DNA of 64,000 nucleotides. Source: Zeimonas sp050187175 (GTDB lineage Bacteria > Pseudomonadota > Gammaproteobacteria > Burkholderiales > Burkholderiaceae_E). Under the pieces are notes generated by a model. That model was given only the letters and a program-made list of their open reading frames with translations, was not told the origin of the DNA and ran no database searches. Location: NCBI GenBank assembly GCA_050187175.1, contig JBFWXS010000002.1, positions 178,537-242,536 on the forward strand, read 5' to 3'. This document shows positions 1-9,995 of this stretch, piece by piece (positions within the stretch are counted from its first letter, which is position 1; every line of letters starts with the position of its first letter). The position numbers were made by a program, and so were the translations under genes.

Positions 1-15
1 AGAAAGGAGCCTGCC

Positions 16-1026
<1,011 letters not shown>

Positions 1027-1034
1027 GCGTCGCC

Positions 1035-2213
1035 ATGAAGTTCAAACGACTCGCCGATCTCGATCTGGCCGGCAAGCGCGTCTTCATCCGCGCCGACCTG
1101 AACGTGCCGCAGGACGACAGCGGCGCGATCACCGACGACACCCGCATCCGCGCGTCGGTGCCGGCGATCGAGCAGTGCCTGCGGGCCGGCGCCGCAGTCA
1201 TGGTCACCTCGCATCTGGGGCGGCCGACCGAGGGCGAGCTGAAGCCGGCCGATTCGCTGGCGCCGATCGCCGCGCGGCTGGGTGAGCTGCTGGGCCGCGG
1301 CGTGCGGCTGGTCGCCGACTGGGTCGACGGCGGCTTCGATGTGGCTCCCGGCGAGATCGTGCTGCTGGAGAACTGCCGCGGCAACAAGGGCGAGAAGAAG
1401 AACGACGAGGCGCTGTCGCGCAAGATGGCGGCGCTGTGCGACGTCTACGTCAATGACGCGTTCGGCACGGCGCATCGCGCCGAGGCCACCACGCACGGCA
1501 TCGCGCGCTTCGCGCCGGTGGCCTGCGCCGGCCCGCTGCTGGCCGCCGAGCTCGACGCGCTGGGCCGCGCGCTGGGACAGCCGAAGCGGCCGCTGGTGGC
1601 GATCGTGGCCGGCTCGAAGGTCTCCACGAAGCTGACCATCCTGCAGTCGCTGGCTGCCAAGGTCGACCGGCTGATCGTCGGCGGCGGCATCGCCAATACG
1701 TTCATGGCGGCGGCCGGCCTGCCGATAGGCAAGTCGCTGGCCGAGCGCGAACTGGTCGACGAGGCGCGTGCGATCAGCGCCGCGATGGCGGCGCGCGGCG
1801 CGCAGGTGCCGCTGCCGGTCGACGTCGTCTGCGCCAAGTCGTTCGCGGCCGACGCGCCGGCGACCGTCAAGGCGGCGGCCGACGTGGCTGACGACGACCT
1901 GATCCTCGACATCGGCCCGCGCACGGCCGAGTCGCTGGCCGCGGGACTGAAACAGGCCGGCACCATCGTCTGGAACGGCCCGGTCGGCGTCTTCGAGTTC
2001 GAGGCCTTCGCCAACGGTACCCGCGTCATCGCACAGGCGATCGCCGATTCGCCGGCGTTCTCGATCGCCGGCGGCGGCGACACGCTGGCGGCGATCGCCA
2101 AGTTCGGCATCACTGATCGCGTCGACTACATCTCGACCGGCGGCGGGGCCTTCCTCGAGTTCCTCGAGGGCAAGACGCTGCCGGCGGTGGCGGCGCTGGC
2201 CGAGCGCGCCTGA
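1035..2213 (+). CDS. pgk: Phosphoglycerate kinase
   Basis: This 392-residue enzyme transfers phosphate from 1,3-bisphosphoglycerate to ADP. The N-terminal substrate-binding motif RADLNVPQ, the central AGSKVSTK nucleotide-domain motif and the C-terminal TGGGAFLEFLEGK motif are all visible, so both lobes are complete. The open frame extends far upstream through gap, but the ATG at 1035 gives the family's normal N-terminus (MKFKRLADLDLAGKRV). It follows gap directly and precedes pyk, forming a lower-glycolysis cluster. Confidence 0.98.
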   Translation: MKFKRLADLDLAGKRVFIRADLNVPQDDSGAITDDTRIRASVPAIEQCLRAGAAVMVTSHLGRPTEGELKPADSLAPIAARLGELLGRGVRLVADWVDGGFDVAPGEIVLLENCRGNKGEKKNDEALSRKMAALCDVYVNDAFGTAHRAEATTHGIARFAPVACAGPLLAAELDALGRALGQPKRPLVAIVAGSKVSTKLTILQSLAAKVDRLIVGGGIANTFMAAAGLPIGKSLAERELVDEARAISAAMAARGAQVPLPVDVVCAKSFAADAPATVKAAADVADDDLILDIGPRTAESLAAGLKQAGTIVWNGPVGVFEFEAFANGTRVIAQAIADSPAFSIAGGGDTLAAIAKFGITDRVDYISTGGGAFLEFLEGKTLPAVAALAERA

Positions 2214-2311
2214 GCGGGCGGGGCGGCGGCACGCCGTGCCGAGCTGAGCATGGCCGGCGCGGCCGCGCCCTGGGCGTGCCGGCTGTGCACGCTGGCTTGC
2301 TTTGCGCAGGC

Positions 2312-2395
2312 CGAGCCCCTGCATTCGCCAGTCGAGCCGCCGCATTGGCAGGCCGAGCCGCCGCATTCGCGGACCGCGCCGCCTTTCGCCGGCCG
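2312..2395 (+). repeat. Four degenerate 21-bp tandem repeats between pgk and pyk
   Basis: The 257-bp pgk-pyk spacer carries four consecutive 21-bp units beginning at 2312, 2333, 2354 and 2375. Each starts with cgagcc or cgcgcc and contains a gcatt or cttt core. Units two and three are the most alike. There is no convincing gene in the spacer. A 21-bp period also occurs inside purK at 8150. Confidence 0.7.
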
Positions 2396-2470
2396 GTCAT
2401 GGGCACGACGCACAGACTGCGCTAGCATGGGAGACCTCATCGCCCGCCTGTCGCAGACACTGCCGCCGCC

Positions 2471-3916
2471 ATGTTCACACCCGCTCCGCGCGCCACCAAG
2501 ATCGTCGCCACCCTAGGCCCGGCCTCGACCGATCCGCTTGTGCTCGAGCGCATGCTGCGGGCCGGCGTCAATGTCGTTCGCGTCAACTTCTCGCACGGCA
2601 CTTCGGACGAGCACACGGCCGTCGTCAATCGCGTGCGCGAGATCGCCGACCGGCTCGGCCAGAGCGTCGGCGTGCTGGCCGATCTGCAGGGGCCCAAGAT
2701 CCGGATCGGCAAGTTCGCCGACGGCAAAATCACGCTGGCCGAAGGCGACCGCTTCACGTTCGACATCGATTGCGAGGTCGGCGACCAGACCCACGTCGGG
2801 CTCGACTACAAGGAACTGGTCAACGACGTCCGGTCCGGCGACACGCTGCTGCTGAACGACGGCCGCATGGTGATGCGCGTCGATCGCGTCACGCCGCGCG
2901 CCATCGAATGCACGGTCACGCAGGGCGGCGTGCTGTCGAACCGCAAGGGCATCAACCGCCAGGGCGGCGGCCTGTCGGCGCCGGCGCTGACAGCGAAAGA
3001 CATGGAAGACATCAAGACGGCGGTGAAGTTCGAAGCCGACTTCATCGCCGTGTCCTTTCCGAAGAACGCGGCCGACATGTACATGGCGCGCGAGCTGATG
3101 CGCGCCACGGGCGGACGCGCGCTGATGATCGCCAAGATCGAGCGCTTCGAGGCGATCGGCAATCTGGAGGAGATCCTGAAGGCCTCCGACGGCATCATGG
3201 TCGCGCGCGGCGATCTTGCGGTCGAGGTCGGCGACGCGGCCGTGCCGGCGCTGCAGAAGCGCATGATCCGCATGGCCAAGGAGCTGAACCGGCTCACCAT
3301 CACGGCGACGCAGATGATGGAGTCGATGATCGAATCGCCGGTGCCGACGCGCGCCGAAGTGTCCGACGTGGCGAACGCGGTGCTCGACGGAACCGATGCC
3401 GTCATGCTGTCGGCAGAGACCGCCGCAGGCCGCTATCCGGTCGAGACCATAGAGGCGATGGCGCGCGTCTGCGTGGAAGCCGACCGCTCCGAAGTATCGT
3501 CGCTGGACACGGCCTTCCTGCATCGCACCTTCACGCGCATCGACCAGACCATCGCGATGAGCGCGCTGTTCGTCGCACATCACATGAAGGTGAAGGCCGT
3601 CGTGGCGCTGACGCAGTCCGGCTCGACCGCGCTGTGGATGTCGCGAATCGACTCGGGCGTGCCGATCTACGCGCTGACGCCCGAGGAGCGCAGCCGGCGC
3701 CGCATGTGCCTGTACCGCGAAGTGCACCCTATCGTCATGACCTACCATGCGCAGGAGCGCGAAGCGCTGCTGCTGGAAGCCGAGCAGCGGCTGGTGGACG
3801 CGAGCATCGTCGAGAAGGGCGATCTGATTGCGCTGACGATTGGCGAGCCGATTGGCAAGTCTGGTGGCACTAATACGCTCAAGATTGTCCGGGTCGGCGA
3901 GCACGGCTTGAGCTGA
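2471..3916 (+). CDS. pyk: Pyruvate kinase
   Basis: This 481-residue enzyme converts phosphoenolpyruvate and ADP to pyruvate and ATP. Motifs in order are the N-terminal RATKIVATLGPAS, the active-site lysine region MIAKIERFEAI with the metal-binding GIMVARGDLAVEVG, and the signature ATQMMESMIESPVPTRAE. The C-terminal allosteric-type domain is complete, ending TLKIVRVGEHGLS. It lies 257 bp after pgk, across a repeat-bearing spacer, and may have its own promoter. The length matches bacterial type II pyruvate kinases. Confidence 0.98.
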   Translation: MFTPAPRATKIVATLGPASTDPLVLERMLRAGVNVVRVNFSHGTSDEHTAVVNRVREIADRLGQSVGVLADLQGPKIRIGKFADGKITLAEGDRFTFDIDCEVGDQTHVGLDYKELVNDVRSGDTLLLNDGRMVMRVDRVTPRAIECTVTQGGVLSNRKGINRQGGGLSAPALTAKDMEDIKTAVKFEADFIAVSFPKNAADMYMARELMRATGGRALMIAKIERFEAIGNLEEILKASDGIMVARGDLAVEVGDAAVPALQKRMIRMAKELNRLTITATQMMESMIESPVPTRAEVSDVANAVLDGTDAVMLSAETAAGRYPVETIEAMARVCVEADRSEVSSLDTAFLHRTFTRIDQTIAMSALFVAHHMKVKAVVALTQSGSTALWMSRIDSGVPIYALTPEERSRRRMCLYREVHPIVMTYHAQEREALLLEAEQRLVDASIVEKGDLIALTIGEPIGKSGGTNTLKIVRVGEHGLS

Positions 3917-3990
3917 GCAGTCGCGGAGCTGTTCGGTGTCGGCGTGCCTTGGCTGGCGCAGGCCTGCTCGACCCAGCCACGTCGACGCGT

Positions 3991-4060
3991 ACATATCGAC
4001 CCGTACATATCGACCCGGACATATCGAACCAAACAGATCGAACCGAACAGAGCGACGCAG
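3991..4060 (+). repeat. Five 14-bp direct repeats upstream of a palindromic element
   Basis: Units start at 3991, 4005, 4019, 4033 and 4047. The first two differ at one base (acatatcgacccgt and acatatcgacccgg) and the later ones decay progressively. The array lies in the 585-bp pyk-fba spacer, which holds no gene and otherwise contains the palindromic element at 4071-4400. Copy 2 of that element also has a short direct repeat, two 12-bp gccgatcacgta units, upstream of it. Confidence 0.85.
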
Positions 4061-4070
4061 AGACATCGCC

Positions 4071-4400
4071 GCAGACGCCGCTAGATTTTCTTCAGCATGC
4101 CACCACTGTTGCAGGAGCGGCAGGCGCGGGCCGGTGGGCGGGCGAGCGCGGCGGGCGGGGGCTGGCGGGTGGGATGTATGCGGCGCCGAGCAGCGCAGTC
4201 TTGGGGCGGCGCGCGCAGCGCGCATCGTCTTCTGTATCGCGGCGTCTGTCTGAGCGCAGCGCCCAAAGGGCGCGGAGCGAGTTATGCCGCGCCAGCCCCA
4301 AGACGAGCAGCACAGGGAAGCCGGCCCACAGGGCCGGCCGCCGCATCATCCCACCCGCCAGCCCCCGCCCGCCGCGCTCGCCCGCCCACCGGCCCGCGCC
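4071..4400 (+). repeat. Long palindromic intergenic element, copy 1
   Basis: A conserved leader block (4071-4115, starting gcagacgccgctag) is followed by two perfectly complementary 54-nt arms, 4123-4176 and 4347-4400. They enclose a 170-nt centre with further nested hairpins: a gtcttggggc/gccccaagac stem, a gcgcccaaagggcgc hairpin and an ccggcccacagggccgg hairpin. The leader and centre recur at 51017-51358, and the arm tips and central boundary blocks at 57674-57793. It carries no transposase and no credible ORF. A non-autonomous mobile element or a structured regulatory DNA/RNA are both possible. Confidence 0.9.
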
Positions 4401-4501
4401 AGCCGCGCCCCGCACCGCCAAAAGCGGCACAAATACAGCGCTGTTGGCATCGGCCCCAGCCCCGCCACCGGAAAATGCCCAGATTCTCAGGAGATCACGC
4501 A

Positions 4502-5566
4502 ATGCCGCTCGTATCGATGCGACAACTGCTGGACCATGCCGCCGACCAGGGCTACGGCATTCCGGCTTTCAACGTCAACAACCTGGAACAGGTCCAGGCC
4601 ATCATGTCGGCTGCGGCCGAGCTGGATGCGCCGGTCATCATGCAGGCCTCGGCCGGGGCGCGCAAATATGCCGGCGAGCATTTCCTGAAGCACCTGATCC
4701 AGGCCGCCGTCGAGGCCTATCCGCAGGTGCCCATCGTCATGCACCAGGATCACGGCCAGTCGCCGGCGGTCTGCAAGGGCGCCATCGATCTGGGCTTCTC
4801 GTCGGTGATGATGGACGGTTCGCTGCAGGAAGACGGCAAGACGATCGCCAGCTACGACTACAACGTTGACGTCACGCGCAAGGTCGTCGACATGGCGCAT
4901 GCGGTGGGCGTCACCGTCGAGGGCGAGCTCGGCTGTCTCGGTTCGCTGGAGACGATGAAGGGCGACAAGGAGGACGGCCACGGCGCGGAGGGCACGATGA
5001 CCCGCGAGCAGCTGCTGACCGATCCCGAGCAGGCAGCCGACTTCGTCAAGCGCACGCAGGTCGATGCGCTGGCGATCGCGATCGGCACCAGCCATGGCGC
5101 GTACAAGTTCTCGCGCAAGCCCACCGGCGACATCCTGGCGATCTCGCGGATCAAGGAGATTCACGCCCGGCTGCCGAACACGCATCTGGTCATGCACGGT
5201 TCCTCGTCGGTGCCGCAGGATCTGCTGGCCGAGATCCGCCGCTACGGCGGCGACATGAAGGAAACCTACGGCGTGCCGGTCGAGGAGATCCAGGAAGCGA
5301 TCAAGCACGGCGTGCGCAAGATCAACATCGACACCGACATCCGGCTGGCGATGACGGCGGCCATCCGCCGCTTCTTCGCCGAGCATCCGGACAAGTTCGA
5401 TCCGCGCGAGTATCTGAAGCCGGCGCGCGAAGCCGCCAAGCAGATCTGCCTGCAGCGCTACAACGAGTTCGGCTGCGCCGGCCAGGGCAGCAAGATCAAG
5501 CCCGCCGCGCTGTCGGTCATGACCGAGCGCTATCGCAAGGGCGAGCTGGCGCAGGTCGTCCAGTAA
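4502..5566 (+). CDS. fba: Fructose-1,6-bisphosphate aldolase, class II
   Basis: This 354-residue zinc aldolase cleaves fructose-1,6-bisphosphate to dihydroxyacetone phosphate and glyceraldehyde-3-phosphate. Visible motifs are the zinc-ligand region MHQDHGQSP (about residues 80-88), the acidic GELGCLGS stretch, HGSSSVPQ and INIDTDIRLAM. The start is chosen at the ATG preceded by aggag at 4488-4492, which gives the family N-terminus MPLVSMRQLLDHAADQGYG. An open frame continues upstream through the palindromic repeat but is not coding. Confidence 0.98.
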   Translation: MPLVSMRQLLDHAADQGYGIPAFNVNNLEQVQAIMSAAAELDAPVIMQASAGARKYAGEHFLKHLIQAAVEAYPQVPIVMHQDHGQSPAVCKGAIDLGFSSVMMDGSLQEDGKTIASYDYNVDVTRKVVDMAHAVGVTVEGELGCLGSLETMKGDKEDGHGAEGTMTREQLLTDPEQAADFVKRTQVDALAIAIGTSHGAYKFSRKPTGDILAISRIKEIHARLPNTHLVMHGSSSVPQDLLAEIRRYGGDMKETYGVPVEEIQEAIKHGVRKINIDTDIRLAMTAAIRRFFAEHPDKFDPREYLKPAREAAKQICLQRYNEFGCAGQGSKIKPAALSVMTERYRKGELAQVVQ

Positions 5567-5657
5567 GGTCAGCCGCGGCGAACCGCGCGCGTCCGGTGCC
5601 TGCCGCCGATTCGCGCGCGGCGATCAGGCAAAATAGCGCTTTTGCCGGGATCGCCAG

Positions 5658-6554
5658 ATGGCGGCTGTCTACCAATCCAATCTGCATTCGCTGCCGCTGC
5701 TGTCGCGCGGCAAGGTCCGTGACAATTACGCGGTCGGCGACGATCGTCTGCTGATCGTCACGTCGGACCGCCTGTCGGCCTTCGATGTGATCATGGCCGA
5801 GCCCATTCCGGACAAAGGCAAGGTCCTGAACCAGATGGCGCTGTTCTGGTTCGACCGGCTGGCCGACGTGGTGCCGAATCATCTGACCGGCATCGATCCC
5901 GAAAGCGTGGTGGCGCCCGACGAGCGCGAGCAGGTGCGCGGCCGGTCCATGGTCGTCAAGCGGCTGCAGCCCATCCTCGTCGAGGCAGTGGTCCGCGGCT
6001 ACCTGATCGGCTCCGGCTGGAACGACTACCAGGCCAGCGGCGCCGTCTGCGGCATTGCGCTGCCCGCCGGCCTGCAGCAGGCGGCCCGGCTGCCGGCGCC
6101 GATCTTCACGCCGGCGGCCAAGGCCGAGCTCGGCGAGCATGACGAGAACATCAGTTTCGACGAGATGTGCGCGCGCATAGGCGCGCCGCTGGCCGAGCGG
6201 ATCCGCGAAATCAGCCTGGAGCTGTACCGGCGCGCCAGCGACTATGCCGCCACGCGAGGCATCATCATTGCCGATACCAAGTTCGAGTTCGGCCTGGATG
6301 CGAACGGCGAGCTGCATCTGATGGACGAGGTGCTGACTGCCGATTCGTCGCGCTTCTGGCCGGTCGACGGCTACCGTCCCGGCATCTCGCCGCCGTCGTT
6401 CGACAAGCAGTTCGTGCGCGACTACCTCGAAACCGTGCCGGGCTGGGGCAAGCGCCCGCCGCCGCCGCCGCTGCCGGCCGACATCATCGCCAGGACGGCG
6501 GCCAAGTATCGCGACGCGCTGCGCAGCCTGACCGGCCGCGACCTGGCCGACTGA
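5658..6554 (+). CDS. purC: Phosphoribosylaminoimidazole-succinocarboxamide synthase
   Basis: This 298-residue enzyme joins CAIR with aspartate using ATP in de novo purine synthesis. The motifs GKVRDNYAV, TSDRLSAFDV and TKFEFGLD with LMDEVLTADSSRFWP are diagnostic of SAICAR synthase. The length matches the longer form found in Betaproteobacteria. purE starts 33 bp downstream and purK follows, so purC-purE-purK-sua5 is a likely operon. Confidence 0.98.
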   Translation: MAAVYQSNLHSLPLLSRGKVRDNYAVGDDRLLIVTSDRLSAFDVIMAEPIPDKGKVLNQMALFWFDRLADVVPNHLTGIDPESVVAPDEREQVRGRSMVVKRLQPILVEAVVRGYLIGSGWNDYQASGAVCGIALPAGLQQAARLPAPIFTPAAKAELGEHDENISFDEMCARIGAPLAERIREISLELYRRASDYAATRGIIIADTKFEFGLDANGELHLMDEVLTADSSRFWPVDGYRPGISPPSFDKQFVRDYLETVPGWGKRPPPPPLPADIIARTAAKYRDALRSLTGRDLAD

Positions 6555-6587
6555 GCGTCGCGCGGCCTCGATCAACGGAGTACCGAC

Positions 6588-7082
6588 ATGCAGACGACGG
6601 CGCTGGTAGGGGTCGTGATGGGATCGAGCAGCGACTGGGACGTGATGCAGCACGCGGTCGCGATGCTGCGCGAGTTCGACGTGCCGTTCGAGGCGCGCGT
6701 CGTTTCGGCTCACCGCATGCCCGACGACATGTTCAGCTATGCCGAGCAGGCGCGCGACCGCGGGCTGCGCGCGATCATCGCCGGCGCCGGCGGTGCGGCG
6801 CATCTGCCGGGCATGATCGCGGCGAAGACCATCGTGCCGGTGTTCGGCGTACCAGTGCCGTCGCGCTATCTGCGCGGCGAGGATTCGCTGATGTCCATCG
6901 TGCAGATGCCGCGCGGCGTGCCGGTGGCCACCTTCGCGATCGGCGAAGCGGGCGCCGCCAATGCGGCGCTGCACGCGATCGCCACGCTGGCCATGACCGA
7001 CGACGCGCTCGCGGCGCGGCTGCAGGCGTTCCGCGAGCGGCAGACCGAGGCGGCGCGCTCGATGACGCTGCCCGGCGCCTGA
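6588..7082 (+). CDS. purE: N5-carboxyaminoimidazole ribonucleotide mutase
   Basis: This 164-residue class I PurE converts N5-CAIR to CAIR. The phosphate-binding GVVMGSSSDWDVM motif at the N-terminus and the catalytic SAHRMPDDMF loop are present, as is the later GGAAHLPGMIA segment. Its partner PurK is encoded 15 bp downstream, which fits the two-step bacterial carboxylation route. A plausible ribosome site (ggag) precedes the ATG. Confidence 0.98.
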   Translation: MQTTALVGVVMGSSSDWDVMQHAVAMLREFDVPFEARVVSAHRMPDDMFSYAEQARDRGLRAIIAGAGGAAHLPGMIAAKTIVPVFGVPVPSRYLRGEDSLMSIVQMPRGVPVATFAIGEAGAANAALHAIATLAMTDDALAARLQAFRERQTEAARSMTLPGA

Positions 7083-7097
7083 ACCGCGGGGCGCATC

Positions 7098-8384
7098 ATG
7101 AGCGAAGCAAGGCCGATGAATTCTTTAGCCCGCTCCGGTGCTGCCGCGCTGCGGCCGGAACCGCCGCTGCCGCCGGGCTCCTGGCTGGGGCTGCTGGGCG
7201 GCGGCCAGCTGGGCCGCATGTTCTGCATGGCGGCGCAGAGCCTCGGCTATCGCGTCTGCGTGCTCGATCCCGGCGCCGACAGTCCGGCCGGCGCGGTGGC
7301 CGATCGTCATCTGCAGGCCGACTATCTCGATGACGAGGCGCTGCGTGAGCTGGCGGCGAGCTGCCGCGCCACCACTACCGAGTTCGAGAACGTGCCCGCG
7401 CAGGCGCTGGAACGGCTCGCGCGAACGGCGATCGTCAGCCCGGCCGCCGCCTGCGTCGCGGTCGCGCAGGATCGCATCGCCGAGAAGGAATTCGTGCGCC
7501 GCCAGCAGCTCGACACCGCGCCGTATGCGGTCGTGCTCAGCCGGCAGGACGCCGAGCGGGCGCCGGCGGATCTGTTTCCCGGCATCCTGAAGGCAGCGCG
7601 TCTCGGCTATGACGGCAAGGGGCAGGCGCGCGTCGCCGACGCGGCCGAGGCGGCCGCGGCCTTCGACCGCATGGGCGGTGTGCCCTGCGTGCTGGAGAAG
7701 CGGCTGCAGCTCGAACTGGAGGTTTCGGTCGTGGTGGCGCGCGGCTTCGACGGCCAGTGCGTCGCCTATCCGGTGGCCGAGAACGTGCATCGCAACGGCA
7801 TCCTGGCGGTGTCGACGGTGCCGGCGCGCGTGTCGCAGGACGTGTCGGCGCGCGCGATCGACGCGACGCGGCGCATCGCCGACGCGCTGGACTACGTGGG
7901 CGTGCTGTGCGTCGAGTTCTTCGTGCTGGCCGACGGCGCGCTGGCGGTCAACGAGATGGCGCCGCGGCCGCACAATTCCGGCCACTACACGATAGACGCG
8001 TGCGTCACCAGCCAGTTCGAGCAGCAGGCGCGCGTACTGGCTGGGCTGCCGCTCGGTTCGACGCGGCAGCACGAGTTCGCGGTGATGCTGAACATCCTCG
8101 GCGACGCGTGGTTCCCAGCGAGGCGAGGCGAAGCCCGGGCCGGCCCCGGCGAGCCGTCGCGCGCCCCGGCCGAACCATCGCGCGCCCCGGCCGAGTCGTC
8201 GTCCGGCCCCGTCGAGCCCGACTGGAGCCGCGTGCTGCGCCACGCGCAGGCCAAGCTGCATCTGTACGGCAAGCGCGAGGCGCGGCCGGGCCGCAAGATG
8301 GGCCACATCACCGTGCTCGCCGAATCGGCCGCCGAGGCCTCGATGGTGGCGGCGCAGATCGAGCGCGAGCTCGGGCTGGCCTGA
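7098..8384 (+). CDS. purK: N5-carboxyaminoimidazole ribonucleotide synthase
   Basis: This 428-residue ATP-grasp enzyme carboxylates AIR to N5-CAIR with ATP and bicarbonate. The N-terminal LGGGQLGRMFCMAAQSLGY, the central LKAARLGYDGKGQ and the metal-site VNEMAPRPHNSGHYT motifs are clear. It is longer than usual because of a Pro/Ala/Glu-rich insertion near residues 344-377, encoded by in-frame 21-bp repeats at 8150-8212 in the C-terminal domain. The stop overlaps the next ATG (ATGA). The start could also be the Met at 7116. Confidence 0.97.
   Translation: MSEARPMNSLARSGAAALRPEPPLPPGSWLGLLGGGQLGRMFCMAAQSLGYRVCVLDPGADSPAGAVADRHLQADYLDDEALRELAASCRATTTEFENVPAQALERLARTAIVSPAAACVAVAQDRIAEKEFVRRQQLDTAPYAVVLSRQDAERAPADLFPGILKAARLGYDGKGQARVADAAEAAAAFDRMGGVPCVLEKRLQLELEVSVVVARGFDGQCVAYPVAENVHRNGILAVSTVPARVSQDVSARAIDATRRIADALDYVGVLCVEFFVLADGALAVNEMAPRPHNSGHYTIDACVTSQFEQQARVLAGLPLGSTRQHEFAVMLNILGDAWFPARRGEARAGPGEPSRAPAEPSRAPAESSSGPVEPDWSRVLRHAQAKLHLYGKREARPGRKMGHITVLAESAAEASMVAAQIERELGLA
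8150..8212 (+). repeat. Three in-frame 21-bp repeats within purK
   Basis: Three 21-bp units start at 8150, 8171 and 8192, each beginning cgag or cgaa and encoding variants of EPSRAPA. They fall in the C-terminal domain of PurK, between the ILGDAWF and HLYGKREARPGRKMGH segments, which are both normal for the family. The insertion keeps the frame and probably forms a surface loop. Confidence 0.8.
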
Positions 8385-9421
8385 TGCAGCGGCGGGTCGA
8401 TGCGACGGCGCTCGACGCCGCGGCGATCGATGCCGCAGCGCGGGCGCTGGCTGCCGGCGAGCTGGTCGTGTTTCCCACCGAGACGGTCTACGGGCTGGGC
8501 GCTGACGCGGCGCAGGCCGACGCGGTGGCTGCCGTCTACCGGCTGAAGGGCCGTCCCGCCGGCCATCCGCTGATCGTGCACGTCGCCGACGCGGCGCAGG
8601 CGGCATGGTGGGCCGACTGGCCGCCGGCCGCGCAGCGGCTCGCCGATGCGTTCTGGCCCGGTCCGCTGACGCTGATCCTGCCGCGGCGGCCGCAGGCGCC
8701 GGCCTTTGCTTGCGGTGACGAATCGACCGTGGGCCTGCGCTGTCCGTCGCACCCGGTGGCGCATGCGCTGCTGGGCGCATTCGCGGCGCTGGGCGGCCAC
8801 GGTGTGGCGGCGCCGTCGGCCAACCGCTTCGGCCGCGTCAGCCCGACCACCGCCGGACACGTGGTCGACGACCTCGGCGACGAAGCGCCGATGATTCTCG
8901 ACGGTGGTCCCTGCGAGGTCGGCGTCGAATCGACGATCATCGATCTCAGCCGCGGCCATCCGGTTCTGCTGCGCCCCGGCGGCGTGACGGCCGGCCGCAT
9001 CGCCGCCGTGCTCGGCGAACCTGTGCGCGCGCCCGACGCGCAGGCGCCGCGCGCATCCGGCACGCTGGCGGCGCATTACGCACCCGTTACGCCGATCGAA
9101 CTGGTCGAAGGCGTGGCGCTGGCGCAACGCATTGCACGCGCTTGCAAAGCTGGCGAACGGGTTGCTGTCTGGGCGCGGCCGGGCTCGTGGCAGGCTGACG
9201 GTTCGCCCGCGGACCTGCTGTGGGAACCCATGCCTGACGACCCGAGTAAGACATCGCGTACACTCTATGCCACGGTGCGCCGCCTGGATCGCTCGGGCTG
9301 CTCGCGCATCCTGGTCCAGGCGCCGCCGGCCGATGAGCGCTGGGCGGCCGTCGCCGATCGGCTGCGCCGCGCCGCGGCGGGCTCGGCGCTGACCGCCGAT
9401 ACGGAGACCGATGATGCCTAG
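8384..9421 (+). CDS. sua5: Sua5-type L-threonylcarbamoyladenylate synthase
   Basis: This 345-residue enzyme makes threonylcarbamoyl-AMP from threonine, bicarbonate and ATP for t6A37 modification of ANN-decoding tRNAs. The YrdC-domain motifs FPTETVYGLGADA, KGRPAGHPLIVH, GPLTLILPR and SANRFGRVSPT are clear. About 130 further residues form the C-terminal Sua5 domain, which separates it from the short TsaC form. The ATG overlaps the purK stop by one base, suggesting translational coupling. The N-terminus could be slightly shorter. Confidence 0.93.
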   Translation: MQRRVDATALDAAAIDAAARALAAGELVVFPTETVYGLGADAAQADAVAAVYRLKGRPAGHPLIVHVADAAQAAWWADWPPAAQRLADAFWPGPLTLILPRRPQAPAFACGDESTVGLRCPSHPVAHALLGAFAALGGHGVAAPSANRFGRVSPTTAGHVVDDLGDEAPMILDGGPCEVGVESTIIDLSRGHPVLLRPGGVTAGRIAAVLGEPVRAPDAQAPRASGTLAAHYAPVTPIELVEGVALAQRIARACKAGERVAVWARPGSWQADGSPADLLWEPMPDDPSKTSRTLYATVRRLDRSGCSRILVQAPPADERWAAVADRLRRAAAGSALTADTETDDA

Positions 9422-9926
9422 ATTCGCCTACCTGCTGCTGGCTCTGGCCTTCGCGCTGCCGGCGCACGCCGCCGACCCGCTGCCGACCGTCAAGCCGGGC
9501 CTTTGGGAGATGCAGGTGCGCAGTCCCGAGCTGGACCAGATGCGCGCGCAGATGCAGGCCCAGATGGCCAAGATGTCGCCGGCGCAGCGTGCGCAGATGG
9601 AGGCGGCGATGGGTCAGAGCGGAATCGGCCTGGGCCCCGGCGCCGCCACGCGCGTCTGCATCACGCCCGAGATGATGAAGCAGGCGCCGCTGTCGATGCC
9701 CGAGAAATGCAAGGGCGGCTGGCAGGCCAAGGGGCGGGTCGTCTCGTTCGAGTACACGTGCCAGGACGGCAGCAAGGGGCGCGGCGAATCGAACTACGCC
9801 AGCGACAGCCGCTTCGACGGCTGGGTGGAGACCGTATCCGCCCGCGGCACGCACCGGATCGAGAACAGCGGCCGCTGGGTCGCCGCCGACTGCGGCAACG
9901 TCAAGCCATTGCCGGTTCCCAGGTAA
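9411..9926 (+). CDS. DUF3617-type secreted protein
   Basis: The 171-residue product starts with a signal peptide (about residues 1-21, ending LPAHAA), so it is exported. The mature part opens with TVKPGLWEMQVRSPELD and has CITPEMM and CKGGW cysteine motifs, which match the DUF3617 family of periplasmic proteins of unknown function. It overlaps the end of sua5 by 11 bp. A Met/Gln-rich helix (about residues 43-67) is conspicuous. The second Met at 9414 is an equally good start. Confidence 0.85.
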   Translation: MMPRFAYLLLALAFALPAHAADPLPTVKPGLWEMQVRSPELDQMRAQMQAQMAKMSPAQRAQMEAAMGQSGIGLGPGAATRVCITPEMMKQAPLSMPEKCKGGWQAKGRVVSFEYTCQDGSKGRGESNYASDSRFDGWVETVSARGTHRIENSGRWVAADCGNVKPLPVPR

Positions 9927-9995
9927 GCCGCGCACCGGCGCGCCGGCAGGCGCGCTGCGCGGTGATCGTTTCAGTCCAAAGAAGACGAGGTAAGG

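Noticed and set aside
3991..4060. A replication origin based on iteron-like repeats
   Set aside because: There is no replication initiator gene, no DnaA boxes I can recognise and the context is core metabolic genes.
4097..4501. Upstream in-frame extension of fba through the palindromic element, with a similar MPPLLQ frame at 51043
   Set aside because: The shared peptide reflects the shared repeat DNA. fba has a good ribosome site and conserved start at 4502.
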